Positions 1-9,606 of a DNA stretch of 64,000 nt are shown one piece after another. A program made the position numbers and the translations under genes. Under the pieces are notes generated by a model, which saw only the letters and a program-made list of their open reading frames with translations, did not search any database and was not told where the DNA came from. The stretch comes from Rhodocyclaceae bacterium. GTDB lineage: Bacteria; Pseudomonadota; Gammaproteobacteria; Burkholderiales; Rhodocyclaceae. The number at the start of each line of letters is the position of its first letter. Within the stretch, counting starts at the first letter, position 1. Location of the stretch: positions 1-64,000 of the forward strand of contig JAUXXJ010000012.1 in NCBI GenBank assembly GCA_030681195.1, read 5' to 3'.

Positions 1-120
1 CAAGCACCTACACCTATCGGTTGTTCTTTTGTTAAAGATCTGTCGCCGCTTCACCGCTTCAAAACCGCGCTTCAGCACCAACGAAGCCCGCAATTATAGC
101 TACTCATTTCCCACCGTCAA
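1..120 (-). promoter_or_regulatory. rRNA operon promoter with UP-like element and boxA leader
   Basis: Read on the minus strand, a -35 TTGACG (120-115) and a perfect -10 TATAAT (98-93) are separated by 16 bases. They are preceded by an AT-rich stretch (about 150-121) that looks like an UP element. Downstream, GATCTTTAAC (40-31) resembles the boxA antitermination signal, and the sequence to position 1 resembles the conserved stretch just before 16S rRNA. I infer that the 16S gene begins just outside the window on the minus strand. Confidence 0.8.
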
Positions 121-164
121 GAACTTTTTGAAAAGTTTTTAAAATTAACTAAAAAAGATCAGAT

Positions 165-1352
165 TCAGGTGATCGATACCCGCGCGAACTTGCGCTTACC
201 GACTTGCAGCACCACAGTCACACCCGACTCAAGGAGGAGTGCTTTGCTCTCCGCCTTGCTTCCATCCAGTCGCACACCACCACTTTCGATCATGCGCAAG
301 GCTTCCGATGTACTCGCTACCAAGCCAGCTTGCTTGAGAATCTGGGCAATCGGTGCGGCCTGCAGATTGAACTCGGGCATGCTATCGGGCATGGCACCAC
401 GCTGGAAGCGGGCTTCAAAATCCGCCAGCGCCTTCTCAGCATCTGTTTTAGAGTGGAAGCGTTCTACCAACTCCAGCGCGAGCAGTACTTTTATATCGCG
501 TGGATTGCGGCCCTCGCGCGCACCTTGTTTCAGTGCCTCGATTTCCTGCGAGGTCTTGAATGACAGCAATTCATAGTAGCGCCACATCAAGTCGTCGGAG
601 ATCGACATCAGCTTGCCAAATATCTCTTGGGGCGCTTCAGCAATCCCGATATAGTTGCCGAGGGACTTGGACATCTTGTTAACGCCATCCAGCCCCTCCA
701 GTAGTGGCATTGTCAAAATGCACTGCGGGGCTTGTCCGTAGTGCTTTTGCAATTCGCGCCCGACGAGCAAGTTAAACTTTTGATCAGTCCCGCCGAGCTC
801 TACATCCGCCCGCAATGCCACGGAATCATAGCCTTGGCACAGCGGGTAGAGAAACTCATGAATGGCAATGGGTTGATTTCCAGCGTAGCGCTTGGCGAAG
901 TCATCTCTTTCAAGCATCCGCGCCACAGTATGTTGCGCCGCAAGCTTGATCATGCCCGAAGCCCCCAAGGCATCGAACCAAGTTGAGTTGAAGCATACCT
1001 CGGTTTTTTCGGGGTCAAGGATCTTGAAGACCTGATCGCGATACGTTTGCGCGTTCTCCAGGACTTGCTCTCGTGACAAGGGCGGGCGCGTCGCGTTTTT
1101 TCCAGTCGGATCGCCAATCAGCCCTGTAAAGTCCCCGATCAGGAAAATAATCTGATGCCCCAACTGCTGGAAGTGCCGCAGCTTGTTAATCAACACGGTA
1201 TGGCCCAGATGCAGATCCGGGGCTGTAGGATCAAAACCCGCCTTGATCCTCAGCGGACGCGCGGTGGCAAGCCGCTCGTATAGCTCAGTCTCTAGCAACA
1301 GTTCATGCGCGCCACGTTTAATCAGTTCAAGTTGCGATTTTGTATCCATCAT
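165..1352 (-). CDS. tyrS: Tyrosyl-tRNA synthetase
   Basis: This cytoplasmic class I synthetase charges tRNA-Tyr. The 395-residue product has the HIGH-type signature HLGH at residues 48-51, a KMSKS loop near residue 230, and a C-terminal S4 RNA-binding domain (about 335-395). Length and signatures fit the proteobacterial TyrRS. The start is a double Met and either could be used. The gene points into the rRNA promoter just downstream with no visible terminator, and is divergent from the M23 peptidase gene. GC content is visibly lower here than in most of the window. Confidence 0.97.
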   Translation of the reverse strand: MMDTKSQLELIKRGAHELLLETELYERLATARPLRIKAGFDPTAPDLHLGHTVLINKLRHFQQLGHQIIFLIGDFTGLIGDPTGKNATRPPLSREQVLENAQTYRDQVFKILDPEKTEVCFNSTWFDALGASGMIKLAAQHTVARMLERDDFAKRYAGNQPIAIHEFLYPLCQGYDSVALRADVELGGTDQKFNLLVGRELQKHYGQAPQCILTMPLLEGLDGVNKMSKSLGNYIGIAEAPQEIFGKLMSISDDLMWRYYELLSFKTSQEIEALKQGAREGRNPRDIKVLLALELVERFHSKTDAEKALADFEARFQRGAMPDSMPEFNLQAAPIAQILKQAGLVASTSEALRMIESGGVRLDGSKAESKALLLESGVTVVLQVGKRKFARVSIT

Positions 1353-1476
1353 CCGGGATTACCCATTGTTTTCTTGTTGATTTATATGATAGTCTTGCAG
1401 CTTGGGCTTGGTTCTTCGGCGGAATAAAGTGTTTCGCCAAGGGCATGCCACTCAAGACAAGAGAAGATCTTCTGGC

Positions 1477-2796
1477 ATGCCGACAATTTTAAACCAGCGA
1501 AAACTTGCCCTAACGCACAATCACAAAAAGCCATGGCTACTTTCTCTGGCCGCCATCGTGATGATTACGGGGGGTGCTCTTGCTTTTGGTACTGCGCCAG
1601 ATACCGTCACCTATAGCGGGCAACGCTATTCGGTAACCGAGCCTTTGAGCGATACTTTACCGATTCAGATTGCCAACACAGAAACCATAAATGCGCGGGA
1701 ACTCAGAATTCAGGCAGGCGATACAGTGGCTGAATTGCTTGAGCGCTCAGGAGTTTCGGGCAAAGATGTACTGCCTTTCCTTCGCTCCAACCAAGAAGCT
1801 GCCAGTATTTTTCGACAACTGGCCCCCGGCAAGGTTGTTTCCTCGCAGGTTGGTGCAGACGGCACGCTACTAGCCCTCAGTTTCCCCCTCAATGGCAGCG
1901 ATAACGCCTATTTGAATGTTCGCAATACCGCGAATGGATTCACAGTCAATACGCTAGAAGCGGATTATGAGTCCAGGGTCATCCACCAGTCTGCGGTTAT
2001 TCGTCACTCCCTCTTTGGTGCCACTGACAGCGCGGGTATTCCTGACAGCGTCGCCCTTCAGGTTGCGGAAATCTTCAGCGGAGTTATCGATTTCCATCGC
2101 GATCTGCGCAAAAATGATCACTTGTCCGTTATTTACGAACTCAAAACTCGTCAGGGGAAACCTGAAAAACTCGCGCGCATCTTGGCCGCTAAATTCGTCA
2201 ATGATGGCAAACCCCATCACGCGTTCTGGTTCAAGGTTACGGGTGGAACAGAGGGTTATTACGACCTGAACGGGAGCAGCCTTAAAAAGGCATTTCTACG
2301 ATCTCCGCTTGAATTTTCGCGCATCACATCGGGGTTCTCCAGTGGCAGATTCCATCCCGTATTGCGCGAAATGCGTGCCCATCGCGGCATTGACTATGGC
2401 GCACCAACCGGCACTCGTGTCAGGGTCACCGGAGATGGTGTCGTCGAATTTGCCGGGGTGCGGGGAGGGTATGGCAATGTGGTTACCGTTCGCCATCCTG
2501 GTGGGAAAACCACCGTCTACGGGCATCTATCGAAGTTTGCGCAAGGCATGAAAAAAGGGGCGCGGGTTCAGCAAGGGGATATCATTGGCTACGTCGGGGC
2601 CACGGGACTTGCTACGGGGCCCCACTTGCACTACGAGTTCCAGATCAATGGGGTTCATCTGAACCCACAAACTGTCGCACTACCGCCCGCAACCCCGCTG
2701 CCGACAACACGGCTGGCTGAATTTCGTCGCCAGGCAACTGACCACCTAGAGACTTTGGAAATGCTCGGGGTCTCACCGCTGACAATGCTTGACTAA
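1477..2796 (+). CDS. M23 family metallopeptidase (murein endopeptidase)
   Basis: This is a predicted cell-envelope peptidase that cuts peptidoglycan cross-links. The 439-residue product has an N-terminal membrane or signal segment (about residues 20-38), a middle region typical of OapA/LysM-like M23 proteins, and a C-terminal M23 domain with the HRGID and HLHYEF zinc-ligand motifs. I chose the ATG at 1477 because AGAGAAGA lies upstream. An in-frame TTG at 1402 would add 25 residues without a good ribosome site. Its position next to tyrS is usual in betaproteobacteria. The stop codon lies inside a strong inverted repeat. Confidence 0.9.
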   Translation: MPTILNQRKLALTHNHKKPWLLSLAAIVMITGGALAFGTAPDTVTYSGQRYSVTEPLSDTLPIQIANTETINARELRIQAGDTVAELLERSGVSGKDVLPFLRSNQEAASIFRQLAPGKVVSSQVGADGTLLALSFPLNGSDNAYLNVRNTANGFTVNTLEADYESRVIHQSAVIRHSLFGATDSAGIPDSVALQVAEIFSGVIDFHRDLRKNDHLSVIYELKTRQGKPEKLARILAAKFVNDGKPHHAFWFKVTGGTEGYYDLNGSSLKKAFLRSPLEFSRITSGFSSGRFHPVLREMRAHRGIDYGAPTGTRVRVTGDGVVEFAGVRGGYGNVVTVRHPGGKTTVYGHLSKFAQGMKKGARVQQGDIIGYVGATGLATGPHLHYEFQINGVHLNPQTVALPPATPLPTTRLAEFRRQATDHLETLEMLGVSPLTMLD

Positions 2797-2815
2797 GCAG
2801 CCAAGCATTGTCAGC
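2778..2815. terminator. 14-bp inverted repeat between convergent genes
   Basis: The arms GCTGACAATGCTTG (2778-2791) and its exact complement (2802-2815) flank a 10-base loop that contains the M23 stop codon. No U-rich tract follows on either strand, so it may be a transcript-end stabiliser or a bidirectional terminator for the convergent M23 and erpA genes. Confidence 0.55.
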
Positions 2816-2821
2816 TGTAGA

Positions 2822-3172
2822 TCAGGCCGAAAAAGACGATCCACACCCGCACGTGCTGGTTGCATTCGGGTTCTTGATCACGAATTGAGATCCCTGCAAA
2901 CCCTCGGTGTAATCAATTTCCGCGCCGACCAGATACTGGAAGCTCATTGGGTCGATCAGCAACGTGACGCCATTTTTTTCCATCACAGTATCGTCTTCGG
3001 CAGCCACCTCATCAAAGGTGAACCCATACTGAAATCCAGAACACCCTCCGCCAGTGACAAAAACTCGGAGCTTGAGCTCAGGATTCCCCTCCTCGGCAAT
3101 CAACTCTTTCACTTTACCAGCTGCACTATCTGAAAAAACGATTGGGACAGGCATCTCATTGGGGGCATTCAT
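2822..3172 (-). CDS. erpA: A-type iron-sulfur carrier ErpA
   Basis: This is an iron-sulfur cluster insertion protein that delivers clusters to apo-enzymes, in E. coli including isoprenoid-synthesis enzymes. The 116-residue product has the three conserved cysteines of the HesB/IscA fold: Cys44 in GGGCSGF, and Cys108 and Cys110 in CGCG. Length and the N-terminal sequence fit ErpA better than IscA, but the two families are close. It is convergent with the M23 peptidase gene and lies upstream of the bactofilin on the opposite side, as in related betaproteobacteria. Confidence 0.93.
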   Translation of the reverse strand: MNAPNEMPVPIVFSDSAAGKVKELIAEEGNPELKLRVFVTGGGCSGFQYGFTFDEVAAEDDTVMEKNGVTLLIDPMSFQYLVGAEIDYTEGLQGSQFVIKNPNATSTCGCGSSFSA

Positions 3173-3258
3173 ATTTTTCTCCTGGAGAGTACATCAGAGT
3201 TGCGATGGTCCGGCGTAATTGGCCGAATCGTGATTATCTGATACGGCCTGGCAAATTT

Positions 3259-3660
3259 TCAATGGCCAGACGCAAGTTTTAATTCAACGGCCCGCACGGC
3301 CATTTCATCTTGGTAAATGAGCCGCCCCTGCACAACTGCGCCAAGCTGCATTTCAATCGTCCGGTACTCGACATCGCCTGTCACCCGCGCATGTGATTGC
3401 AACTCAATGAACTCGGTCGAGCAAATCGGGCCATTCACCATGCCATTCACCACCAGGTTCGGCACATTCACAGCCCCCTCGATACGGGCATGCTCACTAA
3501 GAACCAAGGTCCCCGACGCCTCTGCTGCAACAGAGACATTGCCATGCACCTCGCCATCAATGCGTAACCCGCCACTGAAAGTAATGTCACCTTTGATGAT
3601 CGTACCGGCGCCAATCAGACTGTCGATCCGGTTATTCGGCTTATTGGATTTGCTAAACAT
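3259..3660 (-). CDS. Bactofilin (polymer-forming cytoskeletal protein)
   Basis: This 133-residue bactofilin (CcmA/DUF583 family) consists mainly of a right-handed beta-helix built from repeating hydrophobic turns (about residues 15-115). It has polar tails and no transmembrane segment. Bactofilins self-assemble into filaments that position envelope or stalk proteins. It begins 9 bases after the stop of the coiled-coil membrane protein on the same strand, so the two are probably co-transcribed and may work together at the membrane. Confidence 0.9.
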   Translation of the reverse strand: MFSKSNKPNNRIDSLIGAGTIIKGDITFSGGLRIDGEVHGNVSVAAEASGTLVLSEHARIEGAVNVPNLVVNGMVNGPICSTEFIELQSHARVTGDVEYRTIEMQLGAVVQGRLIYQDEMAVRAVELKLASGH

Positions 3661-3669
3661 TGGTATCTC

Positions 3670-4455
3670 CTAGAGGCTCACGCTCTGGCTGGCCAACAGC
3701 TTGCCACCTTCTGAAATAACGAACTCAACCTTCCCTGGAACAAAGTCCTCAGGCACTTTGAACTTGCCTTCGATACGCCGAAAATTGCGTAACGCGATTT
3801 GATACTGGCTGATATCCGGGTCAGCTCTGCTTGCCGGCAGAGTGATCTTAGCACCAGTGACTGATCGGGGTGAAATGACCAGTTGCAAATCGAATGTCGA
3901 TTCCTTGCCGCGCCGGTCGCCTTGCAGCGCAATCAAGAAACTGAATTGGTATGTTTTCGGAGCAAGCGGGCGGACACTAATTCGATCCAGGGAGACGCCC
4001 CCGGGTGCGCCTGATGAGTGAGATGCCGGCTCGACCTTGGCCAGGCGCTCAAAAACCGCCAGATCCTCTTTGAGTCTGGCATTTTCCGCAACAAGTAAGC
4101 CGTTCTGTTCGGAGAGTAGCTTTTGCGCTGAGCGCTCAATCTGCAATGTGCTTTCGCTGCCGGAGAGAAGGCTGCGCATTCGCGCCACCTCTTCCTCTAG
4201 TTCTGCATTGGTTGTACGTAACAGCTCAACCACCTTATCCAGCTCGCCGCCATCATAGCCAACAACACGCCTGCCCGCATCGTAAATCGAGACCACAGCC
4301 ACCACGATCAGGCCGGCAAGTACCGTGAGCGTTAACGCCTTGACATACCAAGGCAGATGGGGGCGTATCGCCAGTTGCGGGGCGGTAATGCCATACCGGC
4401 TGCGCAAGCGGCGCAGCTTTACGGCAAATCGGGAACTTGGGTCAATCCAAGACAT
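3670..4455 (-). CDS. Single-pass membrane protein with coiled coil (DUF6776-like)
   Basis: The exact function is unknown. The 261-residue product has a basic cytoplasmic N-terminus, one transmembrane helix (about residues 38-58), a long periplasmic coiled coil rich in Glu, Leu and Arg (about 75-140), and a beta-rich C-terminal domain (about 155-261). It resembles a hypothetical family (DUF6776) that neighbours bactofilins in betaproteobacteria. The immediate linkage suggests an anchor or partner for the bactofilin, which is an inference from context only. Confidence 0.7.
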   Translation of the reverse strand: MSWIDPSSRFAVKLRRLRSRYGITAPQLAIRPHLPWYVKALTLTVLAGLIVVAVVSIYDAGRRVVGYDGGELDKVVELLRTTNAELEEEVARMRSLLSGSESTLQIERSAQKLLSEQNGLLVAENARLKEDLAVFERLAKVEPASHSSGAPGGVSLDRISVRPLAPKTYQFSFLIALQGDRRGKESTFDLQLVISPRSVTGAKITLPASRADPDISQYQIALRNFRRIEGKFKVPEDFVPGKVEFVISEGGKLLASQSVSL

Positions 4456-4524
4456 GCGTCAAATCCAACCCTCCGGTTCATGCTCACACCCTCGAATCTC
4501 AGGGAAACGGCGAATGGTATCAAC

Positions 4525-4546
4525 AAAAAACCGCCCGAAGGCGGTT
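4525..4546 (-). terminator. Intrinsic terminator of rplM-rpsI
   Basis: On the minus strand a 7-bp stem (AACCGCC paired with GGCGGTT, 4529-4546) closes a TTCG tetraloop and runs directly into six T residues. It lies 16 bases past the rpsI stop, in the right orientation. Confidence 0.9.
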
Positions 4547-4561
4547 CTTTGCTGCTGGCGC

Positions 4562-4960
4562 TTAGCGCTTCGAGAACTGCTTGCGTCGACGTGCCTTGTG
4601 GAAACCGACCTTCTTACGCTCGACCTCACGTGCGTCCCGCGTTACAAACCCGGCCTTCGACAGGGCGGGCTTCAGGGTCGCATCGTATTCGATCAGCGCA
4701 CGGGTAATGCCGTGACGCACTGCGCCAGCCTGCCCAGACTCGCCGCCGCCGATCACATTAACCATGATGTCGAAAGTCGCTGAATGCTGAGTCAGCTCAA
4801 GCGGCTGGCGCACGACCATGCGACCTGTCTCACGTGAAAAGAACTCATCGACCGGCTTGTCGTTAACCACGATCTTGCCGCTGCCGTTTTTCAGGAAAAC
4901 GCGTGCTACCGCCGTCTTGCGACGCCCTGTGCCGTAATAGTAATTCGCTGCCATGTTCAT
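4562..4960 (-). CDS. rpsI: 30S ribosomal protein S9 (uS9)
   Basis: This small-subunit protein contacts P-site tRNA through its basic C-terminal tail. The 132-residue product opens with the typical [15 protein letters not shown] block and ends with the lysine- and arginine-rich tail finishing in KR. The start could be Met1 or Met3 (MNMAAN). It follows rplM by 8 bases and shares its promoter, the classic L13-S9 operon. Confidence 0.98.
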   Translation of the reverse strand: MNMAANYYYGTGRRKTAVARVFLKNGSGKIVVNDKPVDEFFSRETGRMVVRQPLELTQHSATFDIMVNVIGGGESGQAGAVRHGITRALIEYDATLKPALSKAGFVTRDAREVERKKVGFHKARRRKQFSKR

Positions 4961-4968
4961 TTGTCCTG

Positions 4969-5397
4969 TCAGATATCCAGGGTCTTAGGCTGCTGCGCCT
5001 CGTGCGGATGAGCGCCGCCGGCATAGCACTTCATTTTCTTCAGCATTGCATAGCCCAGCGGGCCCTTCGGCAGCATGCCCTTGACCGCTTTTTCAAGAAC
5101 GCGGGAGGGGAAACGCTGCTGCAGCTTGATGAAATTGGTTTCGTAAATGCCGCCAGGGAAACCGGAGTGGCGGAAATACTTCTTGTCCTCCGCCTTGTTG
5201 CCGGTGACACGCAGCTTTTCAACGTTCACGACCACGATGTAGTCGCCGGTATCTACGTGCGGCGTGTATTCAGGCTTGTGCTTGCCACGCAGACGGTGGG
5301 CAATTTGAGCAGCCAGGCGACCCAGTACCTTGTCGGAAGCATCGACAACGAACCAGTCACGCGTGACTTCATGCGATTTGGCGGAAAAAGTCTTCAT
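4969..5397 (-). CDS. rplM: 50S ribosomal protein L13 (uL13)
   Basis: This is an early-assembly large-subunit protein. The 142-residue product starts [11 protein letters not shown], the family-typical N-terminus. The open frame extends 32 codons upstream, but that part has no family similarity and overlaps the promoter. It is the first gene of the rplM-rpsI operon. Confidence 0.98.
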   Translation of the reverse strand: MKTFSAKSHEVTRDWFVVDASDKVLGRLAAQIAHRLRGKHKPEYTPHVDTGDYIVVVNVEKLRVTGNKAEDKKYFRHSGFPGGIYETNFIKLQQRFPSRVLEKAVKGMLPKGPLGYAMLKKMKCYAGGAHPHEAQQPKTLDI

Positions 5398-5482
5398 AGG
5401 AAATCCTGCGGTGCATTTCAAACAGTGACGCGCACTTTGTAAATTGGCAAAAAATACCAGTCCAAGACGCGGAAAGCCGAGC

Positions 5483-5512
5483 ATGATATCCAATAAAGTC
5501 CGGCCGAGTCAA
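5483..5512 (-). promoter_or_regulatory. Sigma-70 promoter of rplM-rpsI
   Basis: On the minus strand TTGACT (5512-5507) and TATCAT (5488-5483) are separated by 18 bases, about 85 bases upstream of the rplM start. This leaves a leader of about 80 bases. Confidence 0.6.
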
Positions 5513-5545
5513 ACATTTCTTTTCCCCGACCGACAAAAGTGCTTT

Positions 5546-5569
5546 GCCGTCCCGCCAGCGCCGACTTTT
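5546..5569 (+). repeat. Dispersed 24-mer, copy 1 (intergenic)
   Basis: Exact match to the consensus (left half GCCGTCYCGCC, right half AGCGCCGACTTTT, contiguous). It lies between the rplM promoter and the OsmC gene. A 9-bp inverted repeat (GACAAAAGT at 5532-5540, ACTTTTGTC at 5564-5572) encloses it, so the end of the motif can pair with upstream sequence. Confidence 0.95.
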
Positions 5570-5625
5570 GTCAAGCTTCAAACTCTCTACAATGACAGGC
5601 AACAATCGACTCTCGGGAGAATGAA

Positions 5626-6042
5626 ATGGAATGTACGGTCAGATGGCACGAAGGCATGAGCTTTATTGCACAAACCGGCAGCGGTCACCTCGTGCCGATG
5701 GATGGTGCGCCGGAAGCGGGCGGCCATAACTGGGCGGCGCGCCCAATGGAGTTGTTGCTGGCCGGTGCAGGCGGTTGCACCTCGTTCGATGTCATTTCGA
5801 TCCTGAAAAAAAGCCGTCAGGACATCCGGGCTTGCGAAGTCAAATTAGATGCCGAACGCGCCGCAGAGGACCCCAAGGTCTTTACGCAGATTCACCTGCA
5901 CTTTATCGTTACGGGACGGGAGCTGAAGCCAGAAGTAGTGGAGCGCGCCGTCAAGCTTTCCGCCGAGAAATATTGCTCCGCCTCGATAATGCTCGGCAAA
6001 ACCGCCGAGATGAAGCATTCTTTCGAGATCGTCGAGGTCTGA
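5626..6042 (+). CDS. OsmC family protein
   Basis: OsmC/Ohr-fold proteins are thiol peroxidases that reduce organic hydroperoxides. The 138-residue product has the two family cysteines: Cys51 in GAGGCTSFD and Cys117 in KYCSAS. The whole sequence resembles the YhfA-like subgroup more than Ohr. A GGGAGA ribosome site precedes the ATG. It is convergent with coq7, with only 4 bases between the stops. The physiological substrate cannot be read from the sequence. Confidence 0.9.
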   Translation: MECTVRWHEGMSFIAQTGSGHLVPMDGAPEAGGHNWAARPMELLLAGAGGCTSFDVISILKKSRQDIRACEVKLDAERAAEDPKVFTQIHLHFIVTGRELKPEVVERAVKLSAEKYCSASIMLGKTAEMKHSFEIVEV

Positions 6043-6046
6043 CCCG

Positions 6047-6673
6047 TCAGATTCGGTGGGCGGTTGTCGTCATCAGCTTGGCGGCAAGCTTCATCGCGAG
6101 CTTGGCGAGGCCCGGCAGTTCTTGCGCCCCTAACCCGGCAGCCATGTTTGCATGGCGAATTTCGTCGGTTTTCATCTGCTCAATAATCGCGTGCGAGCGT
6201 CCATCGGCGGCCGGTAACTGATCCAGATGACTGAGCAGATGTGCCTCGACCTGCCGCTCCGTTTCGACGACAAACCCGAGGCTGATGGCATCCCCCATAC
6301 GCCCGGCAACCGCACCGATGGTCCATGCCCCGGCATACCAAAGGGGGTTCAACAAGCTCTTGTGGCCACCTAGCTCGGCAATCCGCCGCTCTGTCCAGTT
6401 GAGATGCTCGGTCTCTTCCCAGGCTGCCTGCTGCATCGCGACCTTGGTTCGATCATCGCGAGCCGTCGCCGCCTGTCCGGCATATAAGGCCTGCGCACAA
6501 ACCTCACCCACATGGTTGATCCGCATCAGCGCGGCCACATGGCGACGCTCACTTTCTGTCAGGTCGGCTTCAGGCATCTGTTCGCCCGGCATCGGGCGCG
6601 TCGTCGGTGCTGCGGCAAACACCGTCCGCAAGGCCTGATCAACTTGTGAAATTAGGGGATCGAGTAAGCTCAT
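6047..6673 (-). CDS. coq7: Demethoxyubiquinone hydroxylase Coq7
   Basis: This is a membrane-associated di-iron monooxygenase that adds the last ring hydroxyl in ubiquinone synthesis. The 208-residue product has the ferritin-like carboxylate and histidine ligands in the ETEHL and DEIRH motifs. Betaproteobacteria use Coq7 where many gammaproteobacteria use UbiF. Its start overlaps the CNP1-like gene stop by 4 bases, so the pair is translationally coupled. Confidence 0.96.
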   Translation of the reverse strand: MSLLDPLISQVDQALRTVFAAAPTTRPMPGEQMPEADLTESERRHVAALMRINHVGEVCAQALYAGQAATARDDRTKVAMQQAAWEETEHLNWTERRIAELGGHKSLLNPLWYAGAWTIGAVAGRMGDAISLGFVVETERQVEAHLLSHLDQLPAADGRSHAIIEQMKTDEIRHANMAAGLGAQELPGLAKLAMKLAAKLMTTTAHRI

Positions 6674-7188
6674 AGCGCCTCAGGATGCTTGCCACGACGC
6701 AGGGCATCGCGACCCTCATCGGGGGTGTAAATCGCCACACCATTTGGGCAGAACAAATCCCGCGACAAGGCCGCATGGTGACGATTCACTGGTTTGTTTT
6801 CAATCGGCCGCCACTCGCTCAGCCGAGCCTTTGTCCAACGCCCCTCGCGGTGCCCCGACGCATAGAGACGGAATTCACGCGCATCACAGCGTATGCCCTC
6901 GAAGCTGATGTTGGTCGCACCGCCACTGGTCTGGACCACCAAGACATAACGCACCACGCCATCCTTGCCCACCTGCAGCGTCGAGGCATCGATCATGAAG
7001 CGATGCGCGGTCATCTCGCTGACATAGAACGGCAACAGGTTCTCGGTCTTGGGAAATTCCGGCGGGACGGCCTCATCTTCCGTCCACTTGGGCGCATCCG
7101 GGTCGCTGAGGTCGCGAAAACGCACATCAGCCATCGCCACCGTCGTCAGCAGCAGCAGGGGCCACAAAGTCCATCCATGCCATTTCAT
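6670..7188 (-). CDS. CNP1-like secreted protein
   Basis: A 172-residue exported protein of the CNP1-like family (first noted in Neisseria), with no known biochemical role. A cleavable signal peptide is evident (residues 1-20, ending AMA-D). The mature part has two cysteines (in IRCDA and LFCPN) that could form a disulfide, and no membrane helix. It overlaps rppH upstream and coq7 downstream by 4 bases each, so the three form one tightly coupled minus-strand unit. Confidence 0.8.
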   Translation of the reverse strand: MKWHGWTLWPLLLLTTVAMADVRFRDLSDPDAPKWTEDEAVPPEFPKTENLLPFYVSEMTAHRFMIDASTLQVGKDGVVRYVLVVQTSGGATNISFEGIRCDAREFRLYASGHREGRWTKARLSEWRPIENKPVNRHHAALSRDLFCPNGVAIYTPDEGRDALRRGKHPEAL

Positions 7189-7751
7189 GGTAATTCCTCC
7201 TCATTCTGCGGCTTGGCTTCATAACCCATCATGAACTTCGTCCACTCAAACCCAGGCCAATGCGGCATGCGCTCCGCTGCCTGGAAAATCAGGCGCGACA
7301 ATTCCGTCAGTGCCTGAGCATAGACCATGCGTTTGAAGTCGATGACCGCATCCAGCGGCACCCAGTAACTGCTCCAGCGCCAGGCATCGAACTCCGGCTT
7401 TTCCGTTGCCCGCAGACTGACATCGCTGTCGCGGCCCACCAATCGCAGCAGAAACCAGATCTGCTTCTGCCCCCTGTAACTCCCGCGCCATTCCCGGCGC
7501 ACCCACTGCCGGGGAACGTCATATCGCAACCAATCGCGCGTACGCCCAATAATGCGCACATGCTCGGGCCTGAGGCCGACCTCTTCGTACAACTCGCGGA
7601 ACATCGCCTGCTCGGGCGACTCTCCCTTTTTGATGCCACCCTGCGGAAACTGCCAGGAATGTTCGCGAATTCGCTTGCCCCAGAACACCTCGTTACGCTG
7701 ATTGGTCAGGATAATGCCGACGTTCGGGCGATAACCTTCCCGATCGAGCAT
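7185..7751 (-). CDS. rppH: RNA pyrophosphohydrolase RppH
   Basis: RppH removes pyrophosphate from the 5' end of mRNAs and so triggers decay. The 188-residue product begins [12 protein letters not shown], which is typical of RppH, and carries the Nudix box [11 protein letters not shown]...RELYEEVGL at about residues 38-60. A longer in-frame reading up to 7793 exists, but family alignment favours the ATG at 7751. It is divergent from proS and heads the rppH/CNP1-like/coq7 unit. Confidence 0.95.
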   Translation of the reverse strand: MLDREGYRPNVGIILTNQRNEVFWGKRIREHSWQFPQGGIKKGESPEQAMFRELYEEVGLRPEHVRIIGRTRDWLRYDVPRQWVRREWRGSYRGQKQIWFLLRLVGRDSDVSLRATEKPEFDAWRWSSYWVPLDAVIDFKRMVYAQALTELSRLIFQAAERMPHWPGFEWTKFMMGYEAKPQNEEELP

Positions 7752-7875
7752 GATGAAAGACCTCAAATGTTTGACTGGTTGGAATTGTTCCACACTTCCC
7801 CTGACCGAGGAAAGCCGAGCAAGGTCGAAGGGACAGTTAAAATCCTCGTTTAATCGTCAGCCACGGAATTTCGTC

Positions 7876-9606
7876 ATGCGCGCCAGTCAATTCTTCATCG
7901 CCACCCTGAAAGAAGCCCCCGCCGACGCCGAGGTCGCCTCCCACAAGCTGATGACCCGCGCCGGCATGATTCGCAAGCTGGCAGGCGGCATCTACAGCTA
8001 CATGCCGATGGGGCTGCGGGTCATCCGCAAGATCGAGGCGATCGTCCGCGAGGAAATGAACCGCGCCGGCGCCATCGAATTGCTGATGCCGCTGGTGCAG
8101 CCCGCCGAACTCTGGCAGGAAACCGGTCGCTGGGACAAGATGGGGCCGGAGTTGTTGCGCGTGAAGGACCGCCACGACCGCGACTTCATCATCCAGCCCA
8201 CCTCCGAGGAGGTGGTGACCGACATCGCTCGTGGCGAGATCCACAGCTATCGCCAGTTGCCGAAAAACTTCTATCACATCCAGACCAAGTTTCGGGATGA
8301 GCGGCGCCCGCGTTTTGGCGTGATGCGCGGCCGCGAATTCACCATGAAAGATGCCTACTCCTTCGACCGCGACGAGGCCAGCGCGGAGAAAAGCTATCAG
8401 GCCATGTATGCCGCCTATGTGAAGATTTTCGAGCGGCTGGGTCTAACATTCCGCGCCGTACGTGCTGACACGGGGGCCATCGGCGGCTCGCTATCCCATG
8501 AGTTTCAGGTGATTGCCGACACGGGTGAGGATCTGCTGGTCTACTGCCCCGACTCCGACTACGCCGCCAATATCGAACTGGCCGAAGCATTGCCGCTGCT
8601 TGCCGTCCGGCCAGCGCCGACTTTTGCAATGGAAAAAGTCGCGACGCCCGATACCATCCGCTGCGAGGACGTCGCCAAGCTGCTCGGCCTGCCGATTGAG
8701 CGCACCGTGAAATCCATCGTGATCGCCACGGACACCCCGCTGGGCGCCGAAGTCTGGCTGCTGCTGATTCGCGGCGATCACGAACTGAACGAAGTCAAAG
8801 CGGGCAAACTGCCGGGCCTCGAAGGCGGATTCCGCTTTGCCACCGAACAGGAAATCATCGAACACTTCGGCTGCCCGCCCGGGTATCTCGGTCCGCTCAA
8901 CACGAAGAAGCCGGTACGCATCGTGGCTGACCGCACGGTCGCCAACATGAGTGATTTCGTCTCCGGTGCCAATGAAATCGGCTTCCATACCCGTAGCATC
9001 AACTGGGGGCGCGACCTGCCGGAACCGGAATTCATCGCCGACATCCGCAACGTCGTGGCTGGCGACCCGTCACCCGACGGCAAGGGCCAACTGGCCATCC
9101 AGCGCGGCATCGAGGTCGGTCATATCTTCTTCCTCGGGACGAAATACTCGTCGGCAATGAACTGCACCTACCTCGACGAAACCGGCAAGCCGCAGACGAT
9201 GGTGATGGGCTGTTACGGCATTGGCGTCACACGCCTGGTCGGCGCGGCCATCGAGCAGAATCATGATGAAAAGGGCATCATCTGGCCCGACAGCATTGCG
9301 CCCTTCACGGTCGCCATCTGCCCGGTGGGCTGGGGCAAGTCTGAAGCCGTGCAGCAAGCCGCCATCGAGTTGTACGAAAAGCTCATCGTCTCCGGCATCG
9401 ACGTCATTCTCGACGACCGCGACGAGCGGCCCGGCGTCATGTTTGCCGACTGGGAACTGATCGGCGTGCCGCATCGCATCACCATTGGCGACCGCGGCCT
9501 CAAGGAAGGCCTAGTCGAATATCAGCACCGCCGCGACAAAGAGGCCACCAAGGTACCGCTGGCCGACATCGCGGCACTGGCGCGTCAGAAGGCATGCGGC
9601 GTTTAG
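7876..9606 (+). CDS. proS: Prolyl-tRNA synthetase with editing domain
   Basis: This class II synthetase charges tRNA-Pro. The 576-residue product has the bacterial architecture: a catalytic core with [16 protein letters not shown], an inserted YbaK-like editing domain (about 240-400), and the anticodon-binding C-terminus. The ATG at 7876 gives the family start MRASQFF. Residues 243-250 (AVRPAPTF) are encoded by dispersed 24-mer copy 2, in the linker where the editing domain begins. The 3' end overlaps the next gene by 13 bases. Confidence 0.98.
   Translation: MRASQFFIATLKEAPADAEVASHKLMTRAGMIRKLAGGIYSYMPMGLRVIRKIEAIVREEMNRAGAIELLMPLVQPAELWQETGRWDKMGPELLRVKDRHDRDFIIQPTSEEVVTDIARGEIHSYRQLPKNFYHIQTKFRDERRPRFGVMRGREFTMKDAYSFDRDEASAEKSYQAMYAAYVKIFERLGLTFRAVRADTGAIGGSLSHEFQVIADTGEDLLVYCPDSDYAANIELAEALPLLAVRPAPTFAMEKVATPDTIRCEDVAKLLGLPIERTVKSIVIATDTPLGAEVWLLLIRGDHELNEVKAGKLPGLEGGFRFATEQEIIEHFGCPPGYLGPLNTKKPVRIVADRTVANMSDFVSGANEIGFHTRSINWGRDLPEPEFIADIRNVVAGDPSPDGKGQLAIQRGIEVGHIFFLGTKYSSAMNCTYLDETGKPQTMVMGCYGIGVTRLVGAAIEQNHDEKGIIWPDSIAPFTVAICPVGWGKSEAVQQAAIELYEKLIVSGIDVILDDRDERPGVMFADWELIGVPHRITIGDRGLKEGLVEYQHRRDKEATKVPLADIAALARQKACGV
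8602..8625 (+). repeat. Dispersed 24-mer, copy 2 (inside proS)
   Basis: One mismatch to consensus (G at position 8). Read in the proS frame as AVRPAPTF, motif and gene on the same strand. Confidence 0.9.
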
